64,000 bases of DNA from Clusia tigrina. Its lineage: Eukaryota > Arthropoda > Insecta > Diptera > Clusiidae. Each line of letters opens with the position of its first letter. The stretch's first letter is position 1. The notes beneath the pieces were generated by a model that worked only from the letters and a program-made list of their open reading frames with translations, had not been told where the DNA came from and did no database searches. The stretch lies in contig OV050033.1 of the NCBI GenBank assembly GCA_920105625.2, positions 52,968,780 to 53,032,779 of the forward strand, written 5' to 3'. The translations under genes and the position numbers were made by a program. Shown here piece by piece: positions 34,524-46,515 of the stretch.

Positions 34524-35205
34524 ATGGATATTCGTATCCTTTCTTCGCCCATTGAATCAATGCCCGCGTTTCCTATAACAGAAAGGGCGTTCTGCATAAA
34601 AATGCCAAAGGCTCACTTATGGTATGATCGTACTACTGAGCCCGGTAGGCAGTTCTGTCGTATTTTCACCGATCGCTCCAAAACAGATATTGGGTCGGAT
34701 TCTAGGGTTTTCGTGGTTCTCATCGGTGTCCAACTCTATTACGCCCTTGATCGTCATGCTTCTGTGTTTCAAGCGGAACACGTGGGTTCTAGGACACATA
34801 GGCGTTATGGGGAATGAAGTCGCGGAGAAACTAGCGAATATGGAATCTGAGACCAGTTCTAATGGCCCGAACCCTGTTCTTCCCGTACCTCTTGCTGCCA
34901 TTAAGGCCACTATTAGTGATTGGGTTGCCTGTGCACAGAATTGCGAATGGCGGACTGTAAGAGGAAGCACTTGGGCAAAGGCAATGCTGCGTGGTATTTA
35001 CGATAGAACGTCAAGGATTCTTCTGTCACTTGGTAGGAGAGACTGCGGACTTCTGGTAAGACTGATGACAGGTCATTTTAAATGGACTATTCATTGCCAA
35101 ACAATTTGTTCGATGTTGGCGAACATTGTTGTCGAGTTCCCAACATCAACCAAAATTTCCCATGTGAATTCCGTCGCCAAATTATTTTCTTCTTCAATAT
35201 GAAAT
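34524..35205 (+). mobile_element. Second, distinct LINE 3' fragment with RNase H remnant
   Basis: The plus-strand frames give EPGRQFCRIFTDRSKTDIGS and, after a frameshift, NTWVLGHIGVMGNEVAEKLA, both RNase H motifs, then IYDRTSRILLSLGRRDCGLL and VRLMTGHFKWTIHCQ from the ORF2 tail. Its wording differs from the fragment at 33535, so it is a different element of the same general class, inserted about 190 bp downstream in the same orientation. It is broken by a frameshift and 5' truncated. Confidence 0.75.
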
Positions 35206-36284
35206 CACTTTCCCCATTTGTCTGTCAACAAAAAAATCCTCAAGGATGAAAAAAAATTATTATGAAACACTTTACGGCACATTCTTGCAGGCTCACCTCC
35301 TTCATGCGAAGGGATTAATATGTTTTCTTAAGGCCACCAAACCACTTGAATATGTTTAATCTCCAGAAGTGGGTATAATCTTGGCGTTAAGCTCTATTAA
35401 CCTAAATTACTAAATTTCACATAATCGAAATTTTGCATATTAATACTCCAATTACGATGGAAATCCCCAGCCGCAGCTATTGTTATGAACTCCTTCCACA
35501 TACCTGAAGTTTAGTATCAATTTAAAGCCCAAAATACCCACACGCACACCCACACACACAAGCACACCCACACACACAAAGAACATTTAAAATTTATGAA
35601 GAACAAAGCCGAAGGTGAGGGTAAACAAGATGAGCCAATTACAAACTTTTGGAGGGATGAGCTGGGTTAAGGCGCCAAAGGATTTAGAACGAAAGTACAT
35701 CAACATTAATGACAGTCATAAACAAACACACATGCACGCATACACATACACTTACACAAATACACCTATACACATGCATACATACAAATATACCCAGTGA
35801 TATAGACATAATCAAACTGATAATAAGATTATCCTTAATATGATGAGAACAAATATTCCTCGCATTTTACTTCTGCTCCTTATTAAAACAGCACATACCT
35901 TTATGTATTTGAAATTGCCCAAGTAATGTCCTTGTATATATGTGTGAGTGTTTGCGTTTGTTTGCGTATGTGTGTTTGATTATGTAGTATGTATGTGTCC
36001 TGGGGCAGGAATAATGTAGGTGTGTACTTACGCTGGCCTCATGCACCGCAAGTGTCCAGCGCCACATTTCGGCGTGTACACATTTCAAAGGACTTCCCAC
36101 ACCCACTCATAGCTTCTCGCCACCTGCTCGGCACCAAAAAACTTTTCGTCTCGTGCGTTGTTCGTCTTTCTGAGCTGATGAGTTGGATAAAAGTTGAGGT
36201 TGCCTTTTAATTGAGTAAACTTTTTGAAAATGCTGATTATCAAAATTGTTGATCAAATCATTTGCGGTTGAAGCAAGTTGCGCC
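35206..36284. other. Intron with CA-rich simple sequence
   Basis: ACACACCC/ACACACAA-type tracts lie at 35537-35580 and 35727-35790, and a TGTGTGTTTG tract at 35935-36000. No gene was recognised; the open frames here are incidental. Confidence 0.6.
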
Positions 36285-36560
36285 TTACGCAGGACATTCG
36301 CAGGCTGGACGCCGTCAATCAAGGCTTAGAAAGTTTTCGAGTTGCGGTTAATAAGATTTTTCAAGAATAAAGGATGAATTTCTTAGTAACCCTCTCTACC
36401 CCCACAATTATACGAGCCTGTGACGTAGATGAGCATAATTCGGAGGCTGGACGCCGTCAATGAGAGGTTGGGAAGTTTTCGAGTTGCGGTTAATATGATT
36501 TTTCAGTAATAAAGGATGATTATCTTACGAAGCCTCTCTATCTACGCGTTTCTGACGTCG
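36285..36560. repeat. Direct repeat of about 140 bp, two copies
   Basis: AGGCTGGACGCCGTCAAT, AGTTTTCGAGTTGCGGTTAA and AATAAAGGATGA occur near 36301 and again near 36442. TTATACGAGCCTGTGACGTA follows the first unit at about 36409 and recurs near 36609, so a decayed third unit is likely. Confidence 0.75.
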
Positions 36561-37127
36561 TCTTTCTGGATAAATTATATATCTATGTCTCAAATGTAAC
36601 AAATATTATACGAGCCTGTGACGTAGACAGGCATAAAATGGAGACCAATCTTCGATTGCATCAGTATTAATAGTCTCTGTTCTTGAGTGTCTTTTTCTTT
36701 GTTATGTACGAGTATAATGTAATATATTCCCATCTAAGAGGAGGAGGAAGTTGGTAGATCCTCTCTGGTCACTCCCTCTCTACTCACATAAGACACATAA
36801 ATCTATTGAAATTTTTAATTTCAAGTGAAACCAAACCCAATTATATTTATACGTCACACAGTCGTGGGATGGCAAATCCGCATCCTGCCTAGGACATGAT
36901 CTCAAAATACTATTTTCTAAGTCCTTTTCCCTTCCAGCCGAGAACTGTGTCATAAAACGTTGTAGGCATAATTAATTATGGTGTGCTTTGTTATGATAAT
37001 ATATTGTTGCGAAAATTAGTATTGCTTGATAGTTCGATCACTGGATTGCAACAAGTAATTCGAAAAGACTTGTTTCATAATTCAAATGTTTAAAGCAGTT
37101 TCATTTAAAAGCAACTCACTTAAGCAA

Positions 37128-37715
37128 TAATGCTTCCATGTCCCTACTGCACTTATTCGTCACGGCGCATACCATTTCTATTTGTTTATTTTGGCTCCTT
37201 TCGAGGTCATTCCACATCCACGTCCATTAGTGCAAAAGAGCCAAAGATGTTTCTAACTGATCGTTTATCCTTATTAGTAAGATAGATTCACTAATGGTTC
37301 AATACAAATGACTTATCATACATGGCATATCACTAACGATCTTTAATTTAAAACTTATCACTTCTGACTTATCATTACTTATCACCCTTTCCTTAATGAC
37401 TTTCACTAACAACTTATCCCAAATGACTTATCACTAACTACCTTTTATTAAGGACTTATCATCACTGGCTTATTACTAAATACTTTCCTGTATGAGTTTT
37501 TACTAATTTTTTATCACTAATACCCTTGCAATTAATGACTTGTCACTACTGACTTATCACGAATATTTTTGAAATCGATGATAGCACTATTATCGCTTGT
37601 GCTTCCAAGCTGCGAGTGAACTTGTTCGTCACGACGCGTACCGCTTTCATTTATTCTACGTGGCTACTTTCGTTGTCATTCCAGACCAACTTCAATGAGT
37701 AAAAAAGAGATAGCA
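37128..37715. repeat. Direct repeat, two copies of about 115 bp, 473 bp apart
   Basis: The segment starting GCTTCCATGTCCCT at 37128 and that starting GCTTCCAAGCTGCG at 37601 share TTCGTCACG(G/A)CGC, TGGCT(C/A)CTTTCG and GTCATTCCA in the same order. The space between them is filled by the CTTATCAC array, suggesting duplication of a larger unit or insertion of the array. Confidence 0.65.
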
Positions 37716-38480
37716 TTATACCTCCATAACTTGTTTTTTATTATTAATAGTATGAGATAAAGCTAAAGTACCTGCAGCTACTTTGATTACTTATCACCAA
37801 CGACTTTTTATTATTGACATCACTAATGATTAATGACTGACTTATGACGACTGTCATTTCACGAATGTCTTCTCACTAATGATTTATCTATAATGACCTT
37901 TCATTAATGACTTATCACCACTGACTTATCTCTGCTGACTTATCACCACTAATATGATTTTACTAATGACTTTTCTTTAATGACTTATCTTTAATAACCT
38001 TTCATTAATGACTTATCACTGTTTATTTAACACTACTGACTTATCACCACTGACTATACCCTCTCACAAATAGCTATTCTCCAATGACTTATATATAATG
38101 GCCTCTTTTTAATGACTTATCACTACTGACTTATCAGGTGTATCCTTTTACTAATGACTATTCTCGCATGATTTATATGTAATGACATTCCATTTAAAAC
38201 TTATCACTACTGACTTATCACCACTGGCTAATCACTAATGTCCTTCAACTTATAACTTTCCACTAATGACTTATCTAAAATTACCTTTCATTAATGATTA
38301 ATCACCACTGACTTATCACCACTGACTAATCCCTACTGAAGGATCACTAATATCCTTTCACTAATGACCTTTTCCAGTGAGTTATCTAGAATGACATTTC
38401 ATTAATGACTTATCACTACTGACTTATCACCACTGACTTATGCCAGTGACTTATCGCTAATGAATTTTCACTAATTACCC
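37265..38480. repeat. Minisatellite based on ACTGACTTATCACTA
   Basis: Over 1 kb of short units (about 14-16 bp) with consensus ACTGACTTATCAC or AATGACTTTCACT, arranged in higher-order groups about 100-120 bp long. It has no open frame, because the unit itself contains TGA and TTA. Degree of decay varies along it. Confidence 0.88.
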
Positions 38481-38599
38481 GATGATGATTATAAGTTTAT
38501 CCAAGAAAACATACTTATCCCGTATGCGTGTTGGCAGCTGTAGGGAGTGCTCTCTGGGATGTGTTCATCTGAATTGTCTTCTACTATAGGGAACATACG

Positions 38600-38850
38600 T
38601 TATCTATAATCGGTTCAATATCACCGTTGTATTTCTTTTTATGGGGTTACGTTGGGTTGTTGGTTTATGCCCACAAAGCCAACAACGTTAGAGGAGCTCA
38701 GGAACAATATCGAACGCGAAATTGTGAACGTTCCGGCCGATATGCGAGGGAGAATGGAGGAAAATTGGCTCCAAAAAATCGATCGCCGCAAGCCTGCAGG
38801 TGGTGGTCATTCGTACGGGATCGAATTCCATACTTAAATGTAACATGTGT
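38600..38850 (+). pseudogene. Tc1/mariner-type transposase C-terminal remnant
   Basis: The plus-strand frame reads SPLYFFLWGYVGLLVYAHKA, recalling the (T/S)PLDxFLWGxxKxxVYAxKP motif of mariner-like transposases. After a frameshift it reads MPTKPTTLEELRNNIEREIV and NVPADMRGRMEENWLQKIDR, ending GGGHSYGIEFHT, which matches the usual RGGH...FHT end. The Asp of the PLD motif is Tyr here. Only the last 70 or so codons remain; no inverted terminal repeat was identified. It differs from the transposase at 12395, so it is a separate element. Confidence 0.72.
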
Positions 38851-39793
38851 GACTTAAATGTAGTATGTGGAATAAATTGCAGCCCGATATCCCAATTATT
38901 CTGTGTTTTATTTGAATACAAAATTGTTATGTCCCGTCATAAATATACTGCGAAATGAACCCACAAAGCAAGTTTCTTTTTATTCAAAACTTGGCTGCAC
39001 TGATAACAGATCTGAAAATAGATTGCTTGACAACAGAAGGATCAACATTGCAATGAGAACTGACCGTATTGTATACACAAACCTGCAAAGTAGGGTTTGA
39101 AACCATATTTCTCAGTGTCGGCTTCAAATAATCGTGGCGATTCGAACTCATTACTCGTAATTTCGATTAATTCGCTTTCGATGATGTTGTTTTTGTATTC
39201 CCATCCCATAGATGAGTAAAATTCCAAATAAGAACCTTTAAGCGGACAGAGACCATTGAATCTAATGGTCCTAAACACAGGTCGTGTTGCCACATTTCTA
39301 CTACTAATGATCATTAATACACAATTATTGTTTATCTCTCATCAAACAAAGTTTTCAGACTATTTTCCGCTCTTTTGCCACTGTTCCTAATTTTAGTTAT
39401 TATATTCTAAGCAATGAGTCCCTTAAAGTGCGTAGAATATTAACGAAATTGAGAACATGGAGTTGAGAGAGAATCCACTCATCTCAAGCAGTAACAGAGT
39501 AATAATGTCCTTAGTATGCATATCGAAGGACCATATGAGCAGAGGCATGTTGAGTTTTGAGCTACACTTTTTAAAAAAGTGCAGTAAGTACGCTGTTGGC
39601 ATAAATCGTTGGTCCGAATATGATCCATATGAAAAATCTTTACATCCAATTAAAAACTGGAAGGATGGATCACACAAATTGTTAGCAGGGAACTCATCCG
39701 ATGGGAATAGTAATCTCGATAGTTGTGAGAAAAATAATGAGTAATGAAGGTAAAATATTTAGTTTCACTCTATAACTCATTTAGTTATCTGAG
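38851..39793. other. Intron, no recognised gene
   Basis: A plus-strand frame of 95 codons (39457-39744) and minus frames of 84-90 codons exist but show no domain, splice context or family resemblance. They may be relics of unrecognised repeats. Confidence 0.4.
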
Positions 39794-40290
39794 GTGGTTC
39801 AATGAAGCGTCTCAAATCAGGCGATATTTTGAAGTTAGTTGTGTAACGACGTGTTCAGCCACTTCGTGGTTTACCATTTCTTTGTTCTCACATGTGATAG
39901 GACTGATACGTCTGAGGAGTAAAATAGTCATTAGCAAGCAGTTTGTATGAGTTATTGAGTATTTGGTTATCTGATATGGTTCAATGAAGCGCCTCAAATC
40001 AGGTGATATTTTGAAGTTAGTTGTGACTGTAATAAAGTGTTCATGTGACTTGTCATTACACTTCTTGGCAATAGTGTCCCATTTCTTTGGTCTCGCATGT
40101 GCTAAGACTGATACGTCTGAGGAGTAAAATACTCATTGGCAGGCAGTTTGTATGAGTGATACATTTTGTTATATGAAGTGGTACAAAGAAGCACTTCAAA
40201 TCAAGTGGCATTTCGAGGTTATTTGCAATGAAGTGTGCATGGGATTGTAATCAACAAAATCCTGTCATCGCTCTTCTGTCAAGTGCACTG
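39794..40290 (+). repeat. Inverted-repeat arm B, tandem units of about 190 bp
   Basis: Tandem copies start with GGTTCAATGAAGCG(C/T)CTCAAATC near 39796 and 39976, with a third, more diverged, GAAGCACTTCAAATC near 40180. The part 39986-40290 is the reverse complement of 17450-17754. Arm B stops about 90 bp before the terminal exon, so its pairing would reach close to that exon's branch-point and acceptor. Confidence 0.88.
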
Positions 40291-40379
40291 CACAAGCCTG
40301 AAGTGATATTGAAATCTATTGAATAGTTAATGTATTTAATAATTGTCTAATAATGATTTTTCTCCTTCCATTCTTACAG

Positions 40380-40464
40380 ATTTTGTTTAATTGTTTTCAC
40401 GCTCTTTACAATTATTGCAACGGTGACCGTGTTGCTGTCGGCTCCACACATAATAGTGCAATAA
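40380..40464 (+). CDS. nAChRalpha6: nAChR alpha6, terminal TM4 exon with stop
   Basis: The acceptor CTCCTTCCATTCTTACAG is strong. The first base completes the Arg codon from 32589, then the exon reads FCLIVFTLFTIIATVTVLLS, APHIIVQ and TAA at 40462-40464. It provides the fourth, lipid-facing membrane helix and the very short extracellular C-terminus. Ending in APHIIVQ agrees with fly alpha6. The coding part visible in the window therefore runs TM2, TM3, loop, TM4 with all junctions in frame and no premature stop, which argues for a functional gene. Regulation is mainly by splicing, as suggested by the alternative TM2 exons. Confidence 0.96.
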
Positions 40465-41757
40465 ACCCAGACACAACTCCGCATACAACTTAGTCTTTAA
40501 GCCCTAGGTTTTTCAAATATTACTAGACGAAATAATCACACACACTCACATACACACACAGAAATTATATAGTAAAAAGGAATTAAAATAAATTGAAAAC
40601 AAAGAAAAAATTGTTAATTAAATTTTTAAGATATTTCAAAAATGAAAGTGGTTCACTTAAAAAGTATTTTATGGAATTAAAAATTAAAACCAAACACAAA
40701 AACATAATTAGTAAAGGAAAATAACTGCCGAAAATGTATGATTAGGATGATAATTGCGTACACTTAAAATAATTCTAGACTAAGTAATTAAGCGTAAGAA
40801 AGAAATTAAATTTTAAAAAACGACACAACAAAAAGAAGAAACAAAATAAATGTGGAGAATTTTTTACCATTTAAGTAAAAAAGGAAACATTTTAAGCATA
40901 AGTTAATTATTTTTTTATTTAACAAAAAATAAAATCACAAAAAAATATTAAGAAACAGAGATTGTTCCTATGAAACACAGTAAAACACGCTCACAAGAAC
41001 ACACACAAACAAACACACTGAATTAAACGATAAACTCACACGCAAGTATAAATAAAGGGACTACGGGCAGGTGATAAAGCTAGGGAGGCAGCGCTTCTTT
41101 TCAATGGTTCGTTTATAAGACAGAATTCTCACCACAAAATATCAGAGAGGATAAACAGAGGCTTTGCCCCAGGGCACACCAAGAAAGGTAACGGCATCTG
41201 GGAGCGGTGCATTGTCAAAACTGTTGTATCAGTGAGAGAGCGTTTAATTCGCTTCTCTGTAACAGGGAGAGTAAGCAGTTTTTCTTCTCAGTGTAGCCAG
41301 GAACTCAGTAAATAGGCGGCCTTCATATATGAGAACATTTATACCTACACTTGGTTTCAAGAAGATAATGGGTGATGAGAAAAAACTATTTCATATGTTT
41401 GATTCCTTTTCTCCTCTCTTTATTTGACACTGCAATTCCAAGCTGTCAGATTAGGGTTCAATCTAAATGACATTATAGATGAACGCCACCGTAGTTAAGA
41501 AGAGAGATTGACACTTCCAAACGAAAATGAGTCAATAATATCAAAATTGAAACAAAGAATACTGGTAAAGAGGAAGACAAGGATAACGATTTTCTCAGCT
41601 GTCAGAATCAGGTTCTGTATATAATTCCTTTATAAGTTTACCCTACCTTAATTAAGAGGAGAGATTGACTTTTCTTAACGAAATGAAAGTCCGTGCTGTC
41701 AAAATTGAAACAAAGAAGACAGGAAAACAAGGATAATGATTTCTGGGATGTTGGCAA
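40465..41757 (+). other. nAChRalpha6: Presumed nAChR alpha6 3' UTR and downstream flank
   Basis: A-rich sequence following the stop codon. Several AATAAA hexamers are present, including 40845-40850 and one near 40927, and any could be a poly(A) signal. The actual cleavage site cannot be decided from sequence alone. After about 41050 the composition becomes ordinary intergenic DNA without recognised genes. Confidence 0.45.
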
Positions 41758-42275
41758 CTCCGTTCCTATGACAAACCTGTTGAGAAACCTGTTGACAAAC
41801 CAGTTGAAAAACCTCTACAGAAACCTGTTTTCAAACCTCTTAACAAACCTGTTGACAAACCTGTTGTCCCTTTAACCTTTAAAGAAGCCTGTTGCCAAAC
41901 CTGTTAATAAACCTGTTGACAAATCTGTTGACATAATCTTGAGAAACCTTTTAACAAGCCTGTTGACAAACCTCTTGAGGGACCTCTTAACAAATCTTGT
42001 TGACAAACTTGTTGCCAAGCCTCTAGAGAAACATGTTGCCAAACCTCTTAATAAACCTCTTACTAAACCTGTTGACAAACCTGTTGACAAACCAGTTGAA
42101 AAACCTCTACAGAAATCTTGAGAAACCATTTAACAAACCTGTTGACATACCTTTTAAGAAACCTCTTAACAAACCTGTTGTCAATCCTCTTATCAAACCT
42201 GTTGGCATAACCTTTAAGAAAGACAAGCCTGTTGACAAACCTGTTATCAAACTTGTTGACAAACCAGTTCACACT
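41758..42275. repeat. Minisatellite, 15-bp unit AAACCTGTTGACAAC-type
   Basis: About 35 imperfect copies of a 15-bp unit (ACAAACCTGTTGACA). As with the array at 20229, the unit length is a multiple of three, so open frames on both strands (KPVDKPVDK and NLLTNLLTN; Gly/Leu/Ser-rich on minus) run through it. It lies about 1.3 kb beyond the alpha6 stop codon. There is no start context or nonrepetitive protein part; I treat it as noncoding. Confidence 0.88.
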
Positions 42276-42627
42276 CAGACCTCATAAAGCTCAAATTACC
42301 CCTCATGGTGAGATTTCTTAAATTATGGAAAATGCTTCGTATAAAAGTGTCGCTCCGACTCTTCCGATATATTTGTTACTCTTTCTATAAAATCTTCCTA
42401 AATGTATCGAAACTGAAGCGATCTCCCTAGTGCGATTTATATACACCCCACATTCTTAAAAGTATTATAGTCAATAAAATTAAATGGATAAACAAATTAA
42501 CTGATCAAAATAATTTATAAACAATGCAAACTACTTCATGATGAAATGTTTAAGCAATAGAAATTAGCGTGAGAAATACAAGTAAAATCGTTAGAGAGCG
42601 AGCAAATGAGTAAGTAACAAAGCGAGC

Positions 42628-42658
<31 letters not shown>

Positions 42659-45654
42659 TATTTTTTATGCGCGTGAGTAGGATTTTTTAATTAATTTTAT
42701 ATTTTTTACCATATTTATTATTCACACAAACAAAATTATATTGTTTTCTATGGTGCAAAAGAGACAGACATATTATTGCTGAAAGTAAGAGAGAAAAAAT
42801 AAAAAAGAGACAGTGCAAGCGAAGTAACCAAAGGAAACAAATTGAGTCACAATAATAATGCAAAAATTTGTTATTTTAGCAAATTAGTTGTTAGAGAAAT
42901 ATTTAAAAAAATATATATTTAAAAGAAAACAAAAAATAACATCCTATAGAAAAAAAACAAAAATACCAAAGTAAAGAAAAAAAACAAATAATAATAAAAC
43001 AAAAAAAAACAGAACAAAATAAAATAAACCGAGTACATATTTATTTATACAATAGTGCAATGTTTTTTTTTTAATATTTAGGCATGAAGAAAATTTGAAA
43101 CTATTGTTAAACAAAATTGATTTCAAATGTGTGAAAATTCTTATAAATATTTAGTAAAATTTAGCGTTTAAAATTACTGTATAATAAAATAATGATCCAC
43201 ACTGTTGTTAAAAATCTTAATTCTGCAAATTGTAAACAACCAAAAACAACAACAAACGCTCTTCAATTCAGGCCTCGTTTAACTAAAAAGGGGAACAATT
43301 TTTGTTTTAAATTTAAAGTATTTAAATTAAGTTTTATTTTTAAGCAGTGCCTATAAAAGTTGAGAATGGAAAGAAGCCCAAATATTGTGATCTGTTAGAC
43401 ATAAATTAATATTTACCCCAGAATAAACTAAAATTATGTGCCACCAATGGCAGCAGGGGATAATTAACAGGGTATTATCTGTCAACGAGGAGTAAATATC
43501 TTAGGGCATTGTGTGTCAAGGAGAAGTCATGCCCACAGATTAAAATGCAAAAATACGCACCTTTGCTGTGTGCCATGGTGTATTTCAAACAGTGCTGTCA
43601 TGTACACAAAGCAGAAGTATTAGGGTAGAATCACACTTCTAACCTCTTAGGTTATATTCACATCAGTAATCTGCGCTTAGGTGGAAGAAGTGCTTTCCAA
43701 TATAATTGTGTGCACCAAAAAAGTCACATTTTCAAGCTGTTCACAAGTAAAAAAATTACTATCTAGTCAATTCTCAATATAGATTCATCCTCAGAAAAAT
43801 ATTTCTAGTCATTTTTCTATAAAGATGCACCATCAGAAAATACGGTAAGTTTACTTGGGAAGATATATCTTTGAATTCAAACTAGCCCCAAGAGAAAAAA
43901 GAAACAATCGAATATAAATATCTCTATAGAAACTGGTAAATAAAAAAGCAGAATTTTTCCAGTACACCAGAAAGTCTATAAAAATATTTGATATCTAATT
44001 GAGGAAAAATTGTGTAATTTTAACAAAAATGATTGTGCAAATACAGGGCAAATCCAACTCAACAACTGCCACAACTAAGCGCCTGCGTGCTCCCTTTTGC
44101 TCAATAATTACACAAACAATCACAGGCAAAATTTTGCATGCGCTCTTAGTATTCCAGCATCGAGCCCGCAGCACCTTCATCAGTGCAGCGTCACTCTGAA
44201 CGCAGCCTTAGAATTCCTACAGAGAACCCAGTGAAGCCAGGTGAATGTATAGTAAAGGAGGGTGCAGGGTGAATTTAAATTAAATTTCTTACATAGTAGA
44301 ATGTCAAAAGCCAAAGTGCAATAAAACAGCTGATATAATTAAACGAGTTCAGAGGAATGCAGTAATTTACGATATAAAAATTGCAAAACAAAAATTGCCA
44401 TTAATCACTAATCACTTGGATTAATGGTAGTAGCTTGACATATGCGCACTCTTCTACACACAACTGTGTGTCATCGTGATAGACATATATGAATACCTCC
44501 CCATCAACTATAAAACTGAGACCTTTCCCTTCTGGGTTCAGAATTTGTGACCAACTGAAACCGGTTTGAACTGATCACAACCGTCATCAATCAAATCCTT
44601 TTCCAAACCCGAGACCGAAACACAATCTCCAAGCCGATATCAGGACAAACCTGAAACTGTTGCCATGTCTTTTATAGATATCAGATTACCGACGTTTGCT
44701 AGTTCTATCAGGGACTTACTCTTTCCAAATGTGCCCTGGTGTATGGCAGAGATCAACGTCAAGTTAGAATGTGCTGCAGTTGCCTTATTATAGATTATTA
44801 TAAGAATTCGATATACTCGTACATACAAATTAAGGTTCCCCCATGTACTCGTCGTTATCCAACTTGTACATAAGTGCTTTTAAGATAAACATATATAAAT
44901 ATATGACATTCAGGTACGCATTTATACATAAGCTCTATAAGCAATTGCTGAGGACCATGGACCATGTTATTATCTTAGGGTTTTCAAATTGAAAACATGT
45001 TCAATCTATTCTACCATTAAGGTTAAAAAGTTGTTGGGCTCCAGCTCGCTTTCTTGATGCAAGGGCCCCTAAAATGCTTCCACACCAATACAGCCTACAT
45101 TATTGATACAAGCAATAAATGAATCATTAACACTGCCCACTATATATAGTATATATGCATACATATATATACATATGTGCTTAGACATTAGGTATTCAAA
45201 TGAATCAAGGTAGATTAAAAATCTTACGTTTAGGTTTTATTAGGTTAGATTAGTTTTATGCAACTGTGCCCCACCAGAACGCACGAGTAGGTACTTAGCG
45301 GGGAGTGCAATCCATTATGCGACCAGACAGCTACGGGAGCTGGTTATAGACTATACGTAATACCTTACTTAGCAAGCACCTTAGACTAACCAGAAAATTG
45401 GTCCATTTTCGAAAAAAAATACTTATATATTCAAAACAGTGCAACTCGGTAGTGCCAACGACATCACAAAGACTAGTCCCATGATATATCAGAACATATA
45501 TATCTGTCCATTCTGGTCCACCGGAAGGATACGGGAGGGCTACAAAAACTATTTACAACAAAGGATTTGACTCAATAATGCCACCCTCAGCTAGATCCCC
45601 AGACTATCCGAAAAGCAACAATTCACTATTGAGTGGTTTGGAACTAATAAATGA
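42276..45654. other. Intergenic, no gene; (GA)n tract
   Basis: A (GA)n microsatellite lies at 42623-42655. The stretch 42900-43080 is A-rich. A GC-richer piece at 44040-44200 and another at 45235-45400 (beginning TTAGGTTAGATTAG) could be degraded repeats. No family or gene was identified. Confidence 0.5.
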
Positions 45655-45890
45655 TGGAAATTTGGCAGCACTGTTAACAAATTTCGGAACAACATTGATA
45701 TTTCCATTTGAAAATATTCTTATTCTAAACACAAACCATTAACAATTGGGCTTGCCAGCACGTCAACAAATTGAAATTTCTATATTGAAGAGATCCTTAT
45801 TCTATCCGCAAACCGTTAAAAATTGGACTTGGCAGCACTCTTTATAAATTTTCGGTTAATCTTAAAAATTTAACTTAGCAGCACAGTTCC
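45655..45890. repeat. Degenerate tandem repeat of about 100 bp
   Basis: AATTTGGCAGCACTGTTAAC, TTGATATTTCCAT, ATTCTTATTCTAAACACAAA and CCATTAACAATTGG recur as later variants near 45765 and 45830, each time ending in a (T/G)GGCAGCAC-like block. About two and a half copies are seen. Confidence 0.6.
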
Positions 45891-46264
45891 AAATCGCTCA
45901 CACCAACAAGTATTTAAGTAGTAAAGAGCTGAGAAGCAGTTCTCTGGTAAAGAGAGTGCGATTCGCTTGTAACGAATTGTAACTCGTTACTTTTGGCGCG
46001 TCTGCTGGGAGTTGACATTTTATCACACCCAACCATCAAAGAAAGCAGGTGAAGAAGAAATTCCCATAGAACGGGGCTTGTTTTACAAAATTATTGGGTT
46101 CTTCAAATTCTTTAATTAAAATTATTGTTATCTTCTACTCGCCGCATTCAAATGTAGCGTGCACAATGTGCTTAGTAAACTTTAATCAATATATTGGCTT
46201 CTATAACCTTCAACAAAGCGGCGCTACAATTTTATAATATTATTTTAGCAAACATATTACGTAA

Positions 46265-46515
46265 AACGAAAGGAACATTCATATCAAGCAAGCAACATTA
46301 ACGCTCCAGCCTAAAAGAGGGCAGTAATATTTGGTGTTTCAGTTCATATCATGTAAGCCAGAATAACATTCCAGCCTAAAAGTAGGCAGTAATTTTTGGT
46401 GTTTCAGTTCATATCATGCAAGCCAGAATAACATTACAGCCTAAAAGTAGGCAGTAATTTTTGGTGTTTCAGTTCAACACTGACATTACAGCCTAAAAGT
46501 AGACAGTCATTTTAG
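46265..46515. repeat. Four tandem units of about 65 bp
   Basis: Units contain TTCATATCATGCAAGCCAGA, ATAACATTACAGCCTAAAAG and AGGCAGTAATTTTTGGTGTT. The second and third units are nearly identical; the first and fourth are diverged. No coding content was seen, and none was recognised in the following 1.8 kb. Confidence 0.88.

Noticed and set aside
37265..38480. CRISPR-like regular repeats
   Set aside because: The units are short and contiguous without unique spacers, in an animal genome; it is a minisatellite.
39457..39744. 95-codon plus-strand frame
   Set aside because: No recognisable family, no splice-site logic and competing frames on the other strand; kept only as a remark.
41693..42287. 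KPVDKPVDK and NLLTNLLTN frames
   Set aside because: 15-bp minisatellite artefact, with all three plus frames partly open.
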